This document shows, in pieces, positions 28,101 through 33,700 of a DNA stretch of 33,700 nucleotides. The position numbers and the translations under genes were made by a program. Positions within the stretch are counted from its first letter, which is position 1, and each line of letters starts with the position of its first letter. The notes below the pieces were generated by a model. It was given only the letters and a program-made list of their open reading frames with translations, had not been told where the DNA came from and made no database searches. This DNA is from Aureispira sp. (GTDB taxonomy: Bacteria > Bacteroidota > Bacteroidia > Chitinophagales > Saprospiraceae), in the NCBI GenBank assembly GCA_024222455.1, contig JAAEPD010000415.1, positions 1 through 33,700 on the forward strand. The letters are read 5' to 3'.

Positions 28101-31100
28101 ACTTATATGGTAACAATCTGTGATGATAATAACTGTTGTGATACAGCTTCAGTAATTCTTACAGAACCAACAGCTGTAACAGCTAGTATAAGTTCTAATA
28201 TAAGTGTAAGCTGTAATGGAGGAACAAATGGACAAGCAACTGCAGCAGGTAGTGGTGGAGACGGAGCATATACATTCCAATGGGATGCTACAGCAGCAAG
28301 TCAAACTACAGCTACTGCGACAGGTTTAGGAGCTGGTACTTATTTTGTAACAGTATCAGATGGCAATATGTGTTCAGCTGTTGTAAGTGCAACAATCGCT
28401 CAACCAGCAACAGCAGTTGCGGTTACAGCAGGAGTTGTTTCTGATTACAATGGCGCTCAAATATCTTGTAATGGTGCTTCTGATGGAATTGTCATTGCAA
28501 ATGCTTCAGGTGGAACAGTTGCAGGTACTTATACATATACTTGGTCACCAGCACTTCCAGGAACAGATACAATCTTTAATGCACCAGCAGGTAATTATGC
28601 TGTGACAATAACAGATGATAATGGTTGTACAGTAACTTCGACAACTACAGTTACTGCGCCAAGTGCAGTAGTTGCTACTATACCAACTTCTGTTTCTGTA
28701 GCTTGTTTTGGAGGCGCTACAGGTTCTGCTACTGCCAATGGAGCAGGTGGAACAGTATTGTCTAACTATACATTCTTATGGGATGCTAGCACAGGAAATC
28801 AAAATACAGCTACAGCTACAGCCTTAACCGCAGGTACTTATACTGTAACAATAACAGATGCTAATAACTGTAATGATGTAGAATCGATCGTAATCGGTGA
28901 ACCTGCTACAGCTATAAGCGTAAGTACAGTTGTAGATAATAATGCTAGTTGTAATGGTGCTACTGATGGTGGTGCTACTGCTACTGGTGTAGGTGGAACA
29001 GGAACAATAACATACTTATGGACTCCTTCTGGTCAAACAACAGCAAGTGCGACAGGTTTAGGAGCAGGACAATATATAGTAGTTGCTACAGATGCTAATA
29101 ACTGTACAGCTGCTGATACTATAGATATAACAGAACCAACACCAGTTGTTGCTAGTATTTCAGCAACAGTGGATGTAGCTTGTTTCGGAGATGCTACAGG
29201 TACAGCAACAGCTGCAGGAGCAGGTGGAACAATTGCAGTTGCATACACATTCCAATGGGATGCTGCAGCCACAAATCAAACTACTTCAACGGCTACTGGT
29301 TTAACAGTAGGTTCTTATGATGTAACTGTAACAGATGATAATGGATGTTCTGATGTTGTAACAGCAAATATTACAGAACCAACACTAGCTGTTACAGTGG
29401 GAGCTACAGTTACTTCTAACTTCAACGGAGCTCAAATTAGTTGTAATGGAGCAACTGATGGTGAAGCTACTGCTAATGGTTCTGGCGGAACAGGTACTTT
29501 AGATTATCAATGGGATGTTGCAGCTGGGGGACAAATCACTGCAGTAGCAACAGGTCTTGGAGCAGGTAATTATTGTGTAACTGTAACAGATGATAATGGC
29601 TGTACAGCTACTACATGTGTAACTATCAGTGAACCAAACGCAGTAGTGCCTAGCGTAACAAATATTCAAAATGTAAATTGTCGTGGGGCTTCAACTGGAG
29701 AAATTACTGTTGCTGCGACAGGAGGAACTACAACTTCTGGCTACACATTCCAATGGGATGCTGCAGCAGGAAATCAAACTACTCCAACGGCTATTGGTTT
29801 AATAGCAGGAAACTATTGTGTAACTGTAACAGATGCAAATGGTTGTACTGCTCAAATTTGTGATAATGTCACAGAACCAGCATCTAACCTTAACTTAGCA
29901 GTTAGCGTTACTTCTAATTACAATGGAGAAAATGTTAGTTGTTTTGGAGCCGCAGATGGTGAAGCTACCGCTGTTGCTAATGGTGGAACTGGTATAATAA
30001 CTTATGCTTGGAATGTTGGGGGACAAACTGGTCCAGTAGCAACTGCTCTTGCAGATGGTTCTTATTGTGTGACAGCTACAGATGCTGTAGGTTGTTCAGA
30101 ATCAATTTGTGTTACGCTTACAGAGCCAACTCAAATTACAGTAACGACTGCTGCTACTATAGACGTAGCTTGTAAAGATGATTCTACAGGATTAGCTACA
30201 GTTAGTGCAACTGGAGGAACAGCTCCTACAGGTTATACATTCTTATGGGATAACACTCAAGCATTGGCTACCGCAACAGGTTTAGCTGATGGTATCTATA
30301 GTGTAACAGCTACAGATATTAATGGATGTATTGGTGTTGGTACAGTTCTTATCAACGAGCCAGTCTCAGCAATTAATGCAACAGCTGTTGTAACTTCTAG
30401 TTATACAGGACAAGACATTAGCTGTTTTGGAAATAGTGATGGTGAAGCTACTGCTTCTGCAATAGGTGGAACAGTTGCTGGTGCTTATACATTCCAATGG
30501 AGTTCTGGTACAGGTGGACAAACTACTTCTATCGCAGGAGGTTTAGTTGCTGGTGCTTATGTTGTAACTGTAACAGATGATAATGGTTGTTCTGATACTG
30601 CTCAAGTAGCATTAACTCAACCTTCAGCTGTTTTAGCTCTAATTACAGATTCTGTTGATGTTAATTGTTTCGGTGATGCAACTGGTGCTTTAACAGTAGC
30701 AGGCTCTGGCGGAACAGGAGCTGGTACTTATACTTTCCAATGGGAGGTTAACGCAAACAATCAAATCACAGCTACTGCAACAGGTCTTACAGCTGGCTCA
30801 TATAATGTGACAGTGACAGACGCCAATGGTTGTAACAGTATAGGAATTGGTGTTGTTGATCAACCAAGTGGTGCGTTAGATGTAGATATTAATATTACTT
30901 CAAACTATAATGGACAGCAAATTAGTTGTAATGGTGCTACTGACGGAAGCGCAGAAGCAGTTGTAACTGATGGAACTGCTCCTTATGATATACTATGGTC
31001 AGTAAGTGGAAACACAAATGCTGCTATTAGTAATTTAGGAACTGGAACTTATGTAGTAACAGTAACAGACGCTCAAGGCTGTACAGATACTGCTCAAGTA

Positions 31101-33700
31101 ACATTTGTAGAGCCTTCACTAACAGCTGTAAGTATTATTGCTCAATCAGAAGTTGGATGTCGTGGCGATTCTACAGGAACTGCTACTGCAGAAGGAACAG
31201 GTGGTATTGGAAACTTCACATATGTATGGAGTCACAATGCTCAAACTACAGTGACAGCAACAGGATTGCCTGCAGGATCTCATAGCGTTACTGCTACGGA
31301 TGATAATGGTTGTGAAGCTGTTACTACAGTTATTATTACAGAACCAGCTACTTCAGTATTAGCTAATGCTTTAGTTACTTCTGATTACAATGGTTCTCAA
31401 ATAAGCTGTACTGGTGAAACAGATGGTGAAGCTCTAGCTAGTGGAAATGGCGGAACAATTGTAACTGCTGCTGATTATACATATCAGTGGAGTGCATCAG
31501 CTAATAGCCAATTGACAGAAACGGCAACAAGTTTACCAGCAGGAACACATACTGTAACAGTAAGTGATCTTAATGGATGTAGTGATACAGTTTCTATCAC
31601 TATTACAGAACCAACTACAGTGACAGCTACAATCTCTGCTACTAATGATGTATTGTGTGCTGGAGATGCTACAGGTTCTGCAACAGCTGCAGGAACTGGA
31701 GGAACAGCTCCTTTAGGATACACATTTGAGTGGGATGTTGCAGCGGCAGGACAAACTACACCAACAGCAACAGGTTTAGCAGCTGGTTCATATAATGTGA
31801 CAGTGACAGATGCAAATGGTTGTAATAGTATAGCAATTGCAGTTATATCTGCTCCAGCAGCAGCAGTAGTTGCTACAGGAAGTGTTACTTCTAATTACAC
31901 TGGATTTGATATTAGCTGTAATGGAGCTGCAGATGGTGTAGCTTTAGCAACTGTAACTGGTGGAGATGGAACATATACATATCAGTGGAGTGTAGGTAGT
32001 TATACAACAGCTACAGCTACAGGTCTTGCTGATGGAACATACACAGTAACTGTAACAGATGGTAACGGATGTACCGATACTACTCTAGTAACAGTAACAG
32101 AACCAGCTCAAATAGTACCTTCTATTATAGCAAGCACCGAAGTTAATTGCTTTGGAGATGCTACAGGAGATGCTACAGTTGATGCAACTGGCGGAACAGG
32201 AGCAGGAACATACACATTTGAGTGGGATGCTGCAGCGGCAGGACAAACTACAGCAACAGCAACAGGTTTAGCTGCTGGGTTATATGAAGTAACTGTAACA
32301 GACGCTAATGGTTGTACTGGAATTACCAATGTTACTATTGGTCAACCAACAGGCCCAGTTAGTGCAAGTGCATTAGTTACTTCTGATTACAATGGTTCTG
32401 AAATTAGTTGTAATGGAGCAACAGATGGTGAGGCTGAAGCAAGCGGAACAGGAGGAACAGTAGCTATTGATTATACTTATCAATGGAGTGGTTCTGCAGG
32501 AAGTCAAGCAACAGCAATCGCAACTGGCTTGCCAGCAGGAACACATATAGTAACTGTAACTGATGACTTAGGTTGTTCAGAAGTAGCTCAAGTGACTGTA
32601 ACAGAGCCTTCAGTAGTAGTAGCTCAGATTTCTTCAACTGTAGATATAGCATGTACAGGAGATTCTACAGGAGTAGCTACAGCAACTGGAACTGGAGGAA
32701 CAGTAGCAACTGTTTACAACTTCTTATGGGAAGATGGACAAACAGGAGCAACTGCAACTGGTCTAGGAGTTGGTTCATACAATGTGACAATAGAAGATGA
32801 CAATGGATGTCAAAGTATAGCAACAGCTGTAATTACTGCCCCAGCAAGTGCAGTAACAGCAAGTGCAACTGTGACATCAAATCATAATGGACAGCAAATA
32901 TCTTGTGCTGGTGCTGCAGATGGTACTGCTTTAGTAAGTGCTGCAGGTGGTGATGGCTCATATGACTTCTTATGGAGTGCAAGTAGCCAAACAACAACTA
33001 CTGCAACAGGTTTAGCAGATGGAACTTATACAGTAACAGTAACAGATGGAAATGGATGTTCAGATACTGCACAAGTAACAGTAGTAGAGCCTACACAAGT
33101 AGTAGCATCAATCACAAGTAGTGTAGATGTTAATTGCTTCGGAGATGCTACAGGCAGTGCTACAGTTGGTGCAACTGGCGGAACTACTCCTTATACATTC
33201 TTATGGGATGCAAGCACAGGAAGTCAAGCAACAGCAATGGCAACTGGTTTGATCGCAGGTTTATATGAGGTAACAGTAACAGACGCTAATGGCTGTACAG
33301 GAATTACCAACATTACAATTAATCAGCCAACTACAGGAGTTAGTGCAAGTGTAGCTATTAACTCTAATTACAATGGAGCAGATGTAAGTTGTAATGGAGC
33401 AACAGATGGTGAGGCTGAAGCAATTCCTTCAGGAGGAACAGTAGCTGGTGATTATACTTATCAATGGAGTGGTTCTACTGGAAATCAAGCAACAGCAATC
33501 GCAACAGGTTTAGGAGCAGGAACACATATAGTAACTGTAACTGATGACTTAGGTTGTTCAGTAGTAACTCAAGTAACTCTTACCGAGCCATCAGTAGTAG
33601 TAGCTCAAATAGCATCAACTATACAAATAGCATGTACAGGAGATTCTACAGGAGTAGCTACAGCAAGTGGAACAGGTGGAACAATAGCAACTGTTTACAA
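19191..33700 (+). CDS. Giant secreted SprB-repeat surface protein, 3' end beyond the window
   Basis: One open frame from ATG 19191 to the window edge, at least 4,836 codons with no stop. ATG 19242 (M18) is an alternative start with a tighter signal peptide; cleavage fits after A47 (EAEA-THALGG). Domains in order, by nucleotide: HALGG/YRDC domain (about 19330-20090); cadherin/Ig- and PKD-like domains (20090-20930, with DAGPDVQICSGES and YSWSPTIGL); a beta-helix start (VNIYVDNG...FDPTSLVEAL, 20940-21390); glycine-rich insertion (21390-22400); PKD/Ig-like domains (22440-23240); about 43 SprB-type repeats (23260 to edge). SprB of Flavobacterium johnsoniae is a giant T9SS-secreted, mobile gliding adhesin built of this repeat. 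By analogy this protein is a cell-surface adhesin or appendage; gliding, prey capture or matrix roles are all possible. The C-terminal sorting domain would lie outside the window. Each repeat has two conserved cysteines. Confidence 0.93.
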   Translation, partial: MMKLFYQFVVHAKLSDPMFRCKKVSLSLLKMMFLGIFLMLGTYEAEATHALGGDLTYECIGPNQYRVTLALYRDCNGVNFPGSRSISWSGSCGNGNATANAVPGSRVDITPICPTQTSSCGGGSGAFGVEQQLYQVDIIIPAGCTNITFSWSLCCRNNAITTVVGSPAMYTETTLSDMTLTPCNSSPIFLNPPSAFTCVNDSVFYNHGAIDPDGDSLDFSLVPCQSNSTTNVPYVGGYSGAQPLGAGAPVSIDPLTGAIAFFPNATEVAVFCVLVREYRNGIQIGSVVRDIQFRVLGCTNQSPTVTGINGGTTTIDYTATACFNTQLCFDVTGSDPNGNNIVMYWNGAIPGATFTAPGAYGPGPVTGQFCWTPTAGDIGLNTFTVTIEDDACPLAGTNTFTYNINVISNPNTDIDAGPDVQICSGESTLLSAITTPNMVSYSWSPTIGLANPTSPATQAAPPSTTTYTVTTIYNDGCTSSDQVTVEVVADPQVSVFPAVTNVCASSSIILTANTDQAGMDVEWFDPSMVSLFNGPMVGTSSQLNVTVPAAAGSYVYTVVVTNPVTGCNSTETITLIVGTPPAVPECVNIYVDNGALASAAGTQFDPTSLVEALSRASCNNSVIKMDTGFYEIDSTMLITSFLTVEGGFQRGDLWTKTAEEGATTIHRTANNPDGVLNAQRLVAFAAIGSQGFRLQDFTITTDNGSSIAGGGFGASTYGVHLQSPSDYTIARVQVLPGNGGDGDGGSGGAGRSGAAGTHTMDGIPGVNGVNGAADPSQGGGGNGGNGGFATAITPGGAGGTTGGTQGSAGQDGSDVNPATVTQCTRNGGSGGGGGSGGCSNCTTNGNLANTGYDGGVGGRGGSSGPAGTCPSNPHFGTCGAAFSGSTFGFGTTTAGGFGGNSGAAGTIGDNGQAGEPGCPGSVGLPGEHISGFPFWSPGTQGQTGEHGSAGSGGGGGGGSGNNGGSAGNGGGGGGGGGAGGGGGTGGFGGGGSFGIYIVDNGANGNIIDCRVVVGAIGSAGVGGAGGTGGFGGGGGAASTANGISSGAGGTGGAGGAGGDGGDGQDGDNQNIYIGGTSAPLVAADSTHDFVTEPDIVAENVNCTNATVQFSDPTIGTGTGVTTWDFDVYTNNTVAGLETGTNNFDTTQYTTVGRYTIGHAGFNYEGFHNIAFDKAFKPTIMSSANMLSPDTFQLCVGDAATFSSDLGADTIIWNFNGAIGDPGSVQNVPSTVFNNPGFYEITLLLITDCCGDSPMDTAYLYVDPNPNPTASGDITMCRADSGSLFVTGLTALDTVIWTPTIGMDMIRPDSVVVAPTVSTTYIANVYSKITSAGQTRLSCPVPLTFNVTIQNPPEIDLSATDVVCEDDGTATVTVTNGTGPYRYEWSNGTTAQIPAAFHTITGQASGAFTVTVTDLGTTNSCDTSATVFIFPSAVAPDVTVNVTDVTCNGADDGQAIAAVVNGTAPFDYTWAGPTVIPATINVATQTATGLSPGNYSVTATDALGCTDTISFSITEPPVVTINTISTTDPICQDGNDGEIQIEGVGGTGAFTYTWNNGITSTTNSTGLLSAIDTGTYQITVTDANSCDAFTTITLAPQNIITTVIAITSPVPCNGDSATIEVNAAGGDGNYTYTWTGGSSSLFPTNQDLNANAAAGTYAVTVTDGNGCTTSTGITVTEPTAVTASISGSVSVTCFGAATGQATAAGSGGNPGAYSFQWDAAAANQTTPTATGLSAGIPYAVTVTDASGNCSDVTSVTLSQPATAVDVTASVTSLFNGAQISCFGANDGVITAVGSGGTAGYSYVWSNGQTDAAATALVDGVYTVTVTDANTCTDEFTVTITEPAEITTSIASSVSVSCNGDSTGQATVTSTGGTGAITYQWDASAFSQTNSVAVGLPTGTYGVTATDANSCTGTTSILISQPATPVVASAAQDNQTSCNGICDGQATASGAGGTVTTGYTFLWPATAANQTTSTATGLCAGTYVVSVTDNNICTDTVSVTITEPTAVTATIASSVSVSCNGGSDGEATASGSGGNGGVYTFVWNAAAGSQTTQTATGLSAGVPYAVTVTDGSGNCSAVTSVTLTEPAVGLSVTTNVFSDYNGAQISCFGASDAEIAAVPTGGTPITPSNTYTYAWSTGPNTDTITGQAAGPYTVTVTDANGCTATSSVTVTEPTAVTTTIASSVSVSCNGDSTGQATAAANGGTGAHNFTWDANAFNQTGTVAAGLPAGQYTVTAEDANNCIGTATVTISEPSTAVTAAASQTGAISCNGATDGQATAVGAGGTVAGAHTFTWDASAANQTTPIATGLSAGITYMVTVCDDNNCCDTASVVLTEPTAVTATITSSVSVSCNGAATGQATVAGSGGNGGAYTFQWDAAAANQTTATATGLSANIAYNVTVTDVSGNCSAVTSVTLAQPATAVGVTTNVFSNYNGAQVSCNSSSDAEIAAVPTGGTPVTPGNTYIYAWSTGPNTDTLTGQAAGPYTVTVTDANGCTATSSITVTEPTAVTATIASSVSVSCNGDSTGQANVNANGGTGAHTFTWDANAFNQSGATAVGLPAGSYTVTAEDANNCIGTANVTITQPATAVAASANQTGAISCNGASDGEATAAGAGGTVAGAYSFTWDANAANQTTPVATGLSAGVTYIVTVCDANSCCDTVSIVLTEPSAVTATISANVSVSCNGGSNGQATVAGSGGNGGAYTFQWDAAAASQTTATATGLQDGTYFVTVTDVSGNCTGVTSVTIAEPATAVGVTTNVFSNYNGAQVSCNGASDGEIAALPTGGTPFAGNTYVYAWSTGPITDTITGQAAGPYTVTVTDANGCTATSSITVTEPTAITTSIASSVSISCNGDSTGQATAAANGGTGAHNFTWDANAFNQTGLTAVGLPAGSYTVTAEDANNCIGTATVTITEPSTAVSAAASQTGTITCNGGSDGEATAVGAGGTVAGAYAFTWDANAGNQTTPAATGLSAGITYMVTICDDNNCCDTASVILTEPTAVTASISSNISVSCNGGTNGQATAAGSGGDGAYTFQWDATAASQTTATATGLGAGTYFVTVSDGNMCSAVVSATIAQPATAVAVTAGVVSDYNGAQISCNGASDGIVIANASGGTVAGTYTYTWSPALPGTDTIFNAPAGNYAVTITDDNGCTVTSTTTVTAPSAVVATIPTSVSVACFGGATGSATANGAGGTVLSNYTFLWDASTGNQNTATATALTAGTYTVTITDANNCNDVESIVIGEPATAISVSTVVDNNASCNGATDGGATATGVGGTGTITYLWTPSGQTTASATGLGAGQYIVVATDANNCTAADTIDITEPTPVVASISATVDVACFGDATGTATAAGAGGTIAVAYTFQWDAAATNQTTSTATGLTVGSYDVTVTDDNGCSDVVTANITEPTLAVTVGATVTSNFNGAQISCNGATDGEATANGSGGTGTLDYQWDVAAGGQITAVATGLGAGNYCVTVTDDNGCTATTCVTISEPNAVVPSVTNIQNVNCRGASTGEITVAATGGTTTSGYTFQWDAAAGNQTTPTAIGLIAGNYCVTVTDANGCTAQICDNVTEPASNLNLAVSVTSNYNGENVSCFGAADGEATAVANGGTGIITYAWNVGGQTGPVATALADGSYCVTATDAVGCSESICVTLTEPTQITVTTAATIDVACKDDSTGLATVSATGGTAPTGYTFLWDNTQALATATGLADGIYSVTATDINGCIGVGTVLINEPVSAINATAVVTSSYTGQDISCFGNSDGEATASAIGGTVAGAYTFQWSSGTGGQTTSIAGGLVAGAYVVTVTDDNGCSDTAQVALTQPSAVLALITDSVDVNCFGDATGALTVAGSGGTGAGTYTFQWEVNANNQITATATGLTAGSYNVTVTDANGCNSIGIGVVDQPSGALDVDINITSNYNGQQISCNGATDGSAEAVVTDGTAPYDILWSVSGNTNAAISNLGTGTYVVTVTDAQGCTDTAQVTFVEPSLTAVSIIAQSEVGCRGDSTGTATAEGTGGIGNFTYVWSHNAQTTVTATGLPAGSHSVTATDDNGCEAVTTVIITEPATSVLANALVTSDYNGSQISCTGETDGEALASGNGGTIVTAADYTYQWSASANSQLTETATSLPAGTHTVTVSDLNGCSDTVSITITEPTTVTATISATNDVLCAGDATGSATAAGTGGTAPLGYTFEWDVAAAGQTTPTATGLAAGSYNVTVTDANGCNSIAIAVISAPAAAVVATGSVTSNYTGFDISCNGAADGVALATVTGGDGTYTYQWSVGSYTTATATGLADGTYTVTVTDGNGCTDTTLVTVTEPAQIVPSIIASTEVNCFGDATGDATVDATGGTGAGTYTFEWDAAAAGQTTATATGLAAGLYEVTVTDANGCTGITNVTIGQPTGPVSASALVTSDYNGSEISCNGATDGEAEASGTGGTVAIDYTYQWSGSAGSQATAIATGLPAGTHIVTVTDDLGCSEVAQVTVTEPSVVVAQISSTVDIACTGDSTGVATATGTGGTVATVYNFLWEDGQTGATATGLGVGSYNVTIEDDNGCQSIATAVITAPASAVTASATVTSNHNGQQISCAGAADGTALVSAAGGDGSYDFLWSASSQTTTTATGLADGTYTVTVTDGNGCSDTAQVTVVEPTQVVASITSSVDVNCFGDATGSATVGATGGTTPYTFLWDASTGSQATAMATGLIAGLYEVTVTDANGCTGITNITINQPTTGVSASVAINSNYNGADVSCNGATDGEAEAIPSGGTVAGDYTYQWSGSTGNQATAIATGLGAGTHIVTVTDDLGCSVVTQVTLTEPSVVVAQIASTIQIACTGDSTGVATASGTGGTIATVY
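21390..22400 (+). repeat. Glycine-rich low-complexity insertion in the giant protein
   Basis: About 335 residues dominated by GG, GGA, GGS and GGN steps (GGNGGNGG, GGAGGTTGG, GGAGGAGGDGGDG). GC content is locally far above the AT-rich surroundings and includes seven consecutive GGC codons (22095-22115). Short beta-helix-like rungs interrupt it (FGIYIVDNGANGNIIDCRVV near 22170; IYIGGTSAPL near 22405). This suggests the glycine runs are loops projecting from a beta-helix rather than an independent fibre. Collagen-like Gly-X-Y periodicity occurs only briefly (GEPGCPGSVGLPGE near 21930). Open frames in other phases of this stretch are by-products of the GGT/GGN repeats. Confidence 0.85.
23260..33700 (+). 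repeat. Array of about 43 SprB-type repeats, ~82 residues (~246 bp) each
   Basis: Each unit follows the pattern: C-N/F-G-x3-G-x-A, then GGTG..YTFxWD, then ATGLxAGxYxVTVTDxNGC, then VTITEPxxxV. Cores (C-N-G) recur about every 246 bp, for example near 23520, 24240, 24740, 25220, 25730, 26220, 26720, 27210, 27710, 28200, and on to 33600. The first one or two units are the most divergent and units from about 24.2 kb on are highly alike. The pattern matches Pfam SprB (PF13573) as I know it. The array continues past the window edge, so the total number is unknown. Confidence 0.92.
24485..33340 (+). repeat. Higher-order period of ~985 bp (four SprB units) across the array
   Basis: Units carrying the marker (N/D)-Y-N-G-A-Q-x-S-C recur at about 24485, 25458, 26451, 27441, 28422, 29400, 30375, 31360, 32360 and 33340, steps of roughly 970-1,000 bp. 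In the 5' half the order is A-B-C-D: A with VTTNVFSNYNG, B with SSVSVSCNGDSTGQ, C with SQTGAISCNG and a CC tail, D with GSGGNGGAYTFQWD. In the 3' half an A-like unit also sits in the third place, giving an apparent ~490-bp dimer, but flanking details (AGSYNVTVTDANGCNSI at ~30.8 and ~31.8 kb; YEVTVTDANGCTGITN at ~32.3 and ~33.3 kb) still recur every four units. Confidence 0.8.

Noticed and set aside
24986-32329. Several minus-strand open frames of 60-125 codons in the repeat region
   Set aside because: They are antisense shadows: they recur with the same spacing as the SprB units, have Ala/Pro/Val-rich low-complexity translations, and overlap a much longer plus-strand frame.
23260-33700. Regularly spaced repeats that might suggest a CRISPR array
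   Set aside because: The period is ~246 bp, the units differ from one another by substitutions throughout, and all lie in one open reading frame encoding a known domain pattern.

Overview
The window looks like chromosome of an AT-rich, gliding or surface-active Bacteroidota. Supporting signs are several TAnnTTTG-type promoter boxes, A-rich start contexts without Shine-Dalgarno cores, a SusC/RagA-like TonB receptor with a carboxypeptidase-regulatory N-terminus, the type IX secretion (T9SS) protein PorQ, and a giant protein made of SprB-type repeats. The 'THALGG...YRDC' N-terminal domain of the giant protein is frequent in Saprospiria (Aureispira/Saprospira-like), so I lean to that class, but this is inference.

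Layout. 1-1441: a hairpin terminator, the C-terminal remnant of an unknown gene, a complete but frameshifted IS1-family element with 25-bp perfect inverted repeats, and a tRNA-Arg(CCG) with its own promoter and terminator. 1443-9055: a DegP/HtrA protease; a two-gene operon (small basic secreted protein plus YfbK-like von Willebrand A protein); and, convergent with it, a large VIT-vWA-TPR-DUF2135 lipoprotein. 9218-11816: a lipoprotein with a type I periplasmic-binding fold, divergent from a SAM methyltransferase. 11906-15555: a TonB-dependent receptor, a candidate structured RNA, and an unknown secreted coiled-coil protein. 15552-18049: hisS and porQ, probably one transcript on the minus strand. 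18496-18864: a small unknown protein.

19191-33700 (running off the window) is one uninterrupted plus-strand reading frame of at least 4,836 codons. It encodes a secreted giant: signal peptide, HALGG domain, Ig/PKD-like domains, a beta-helix carrying a ~1-kb glycine-rich insertion, further PKD/Ig-like domains, then about 43 SprB-type repeats of ~82 residues. The repeats are ordered in a ~985-bp (four-unit) higher-order period kept for about nine cycles. This array is the most remarkable feature of the window.

How the genes fit together. Most genes encode envelope or exported proteins: quality control (DegP), vWA-domain lipoprotein/secreted proteins, an outer-membrane receptor, a T9SS outer-membrane component (PorQ) and a giant surface protein that in related organisms would be exported by T9SS. 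The C-terminus of the giant protein, where a T9SS sorting domain would lie, is outside the window, so that link is inferred.
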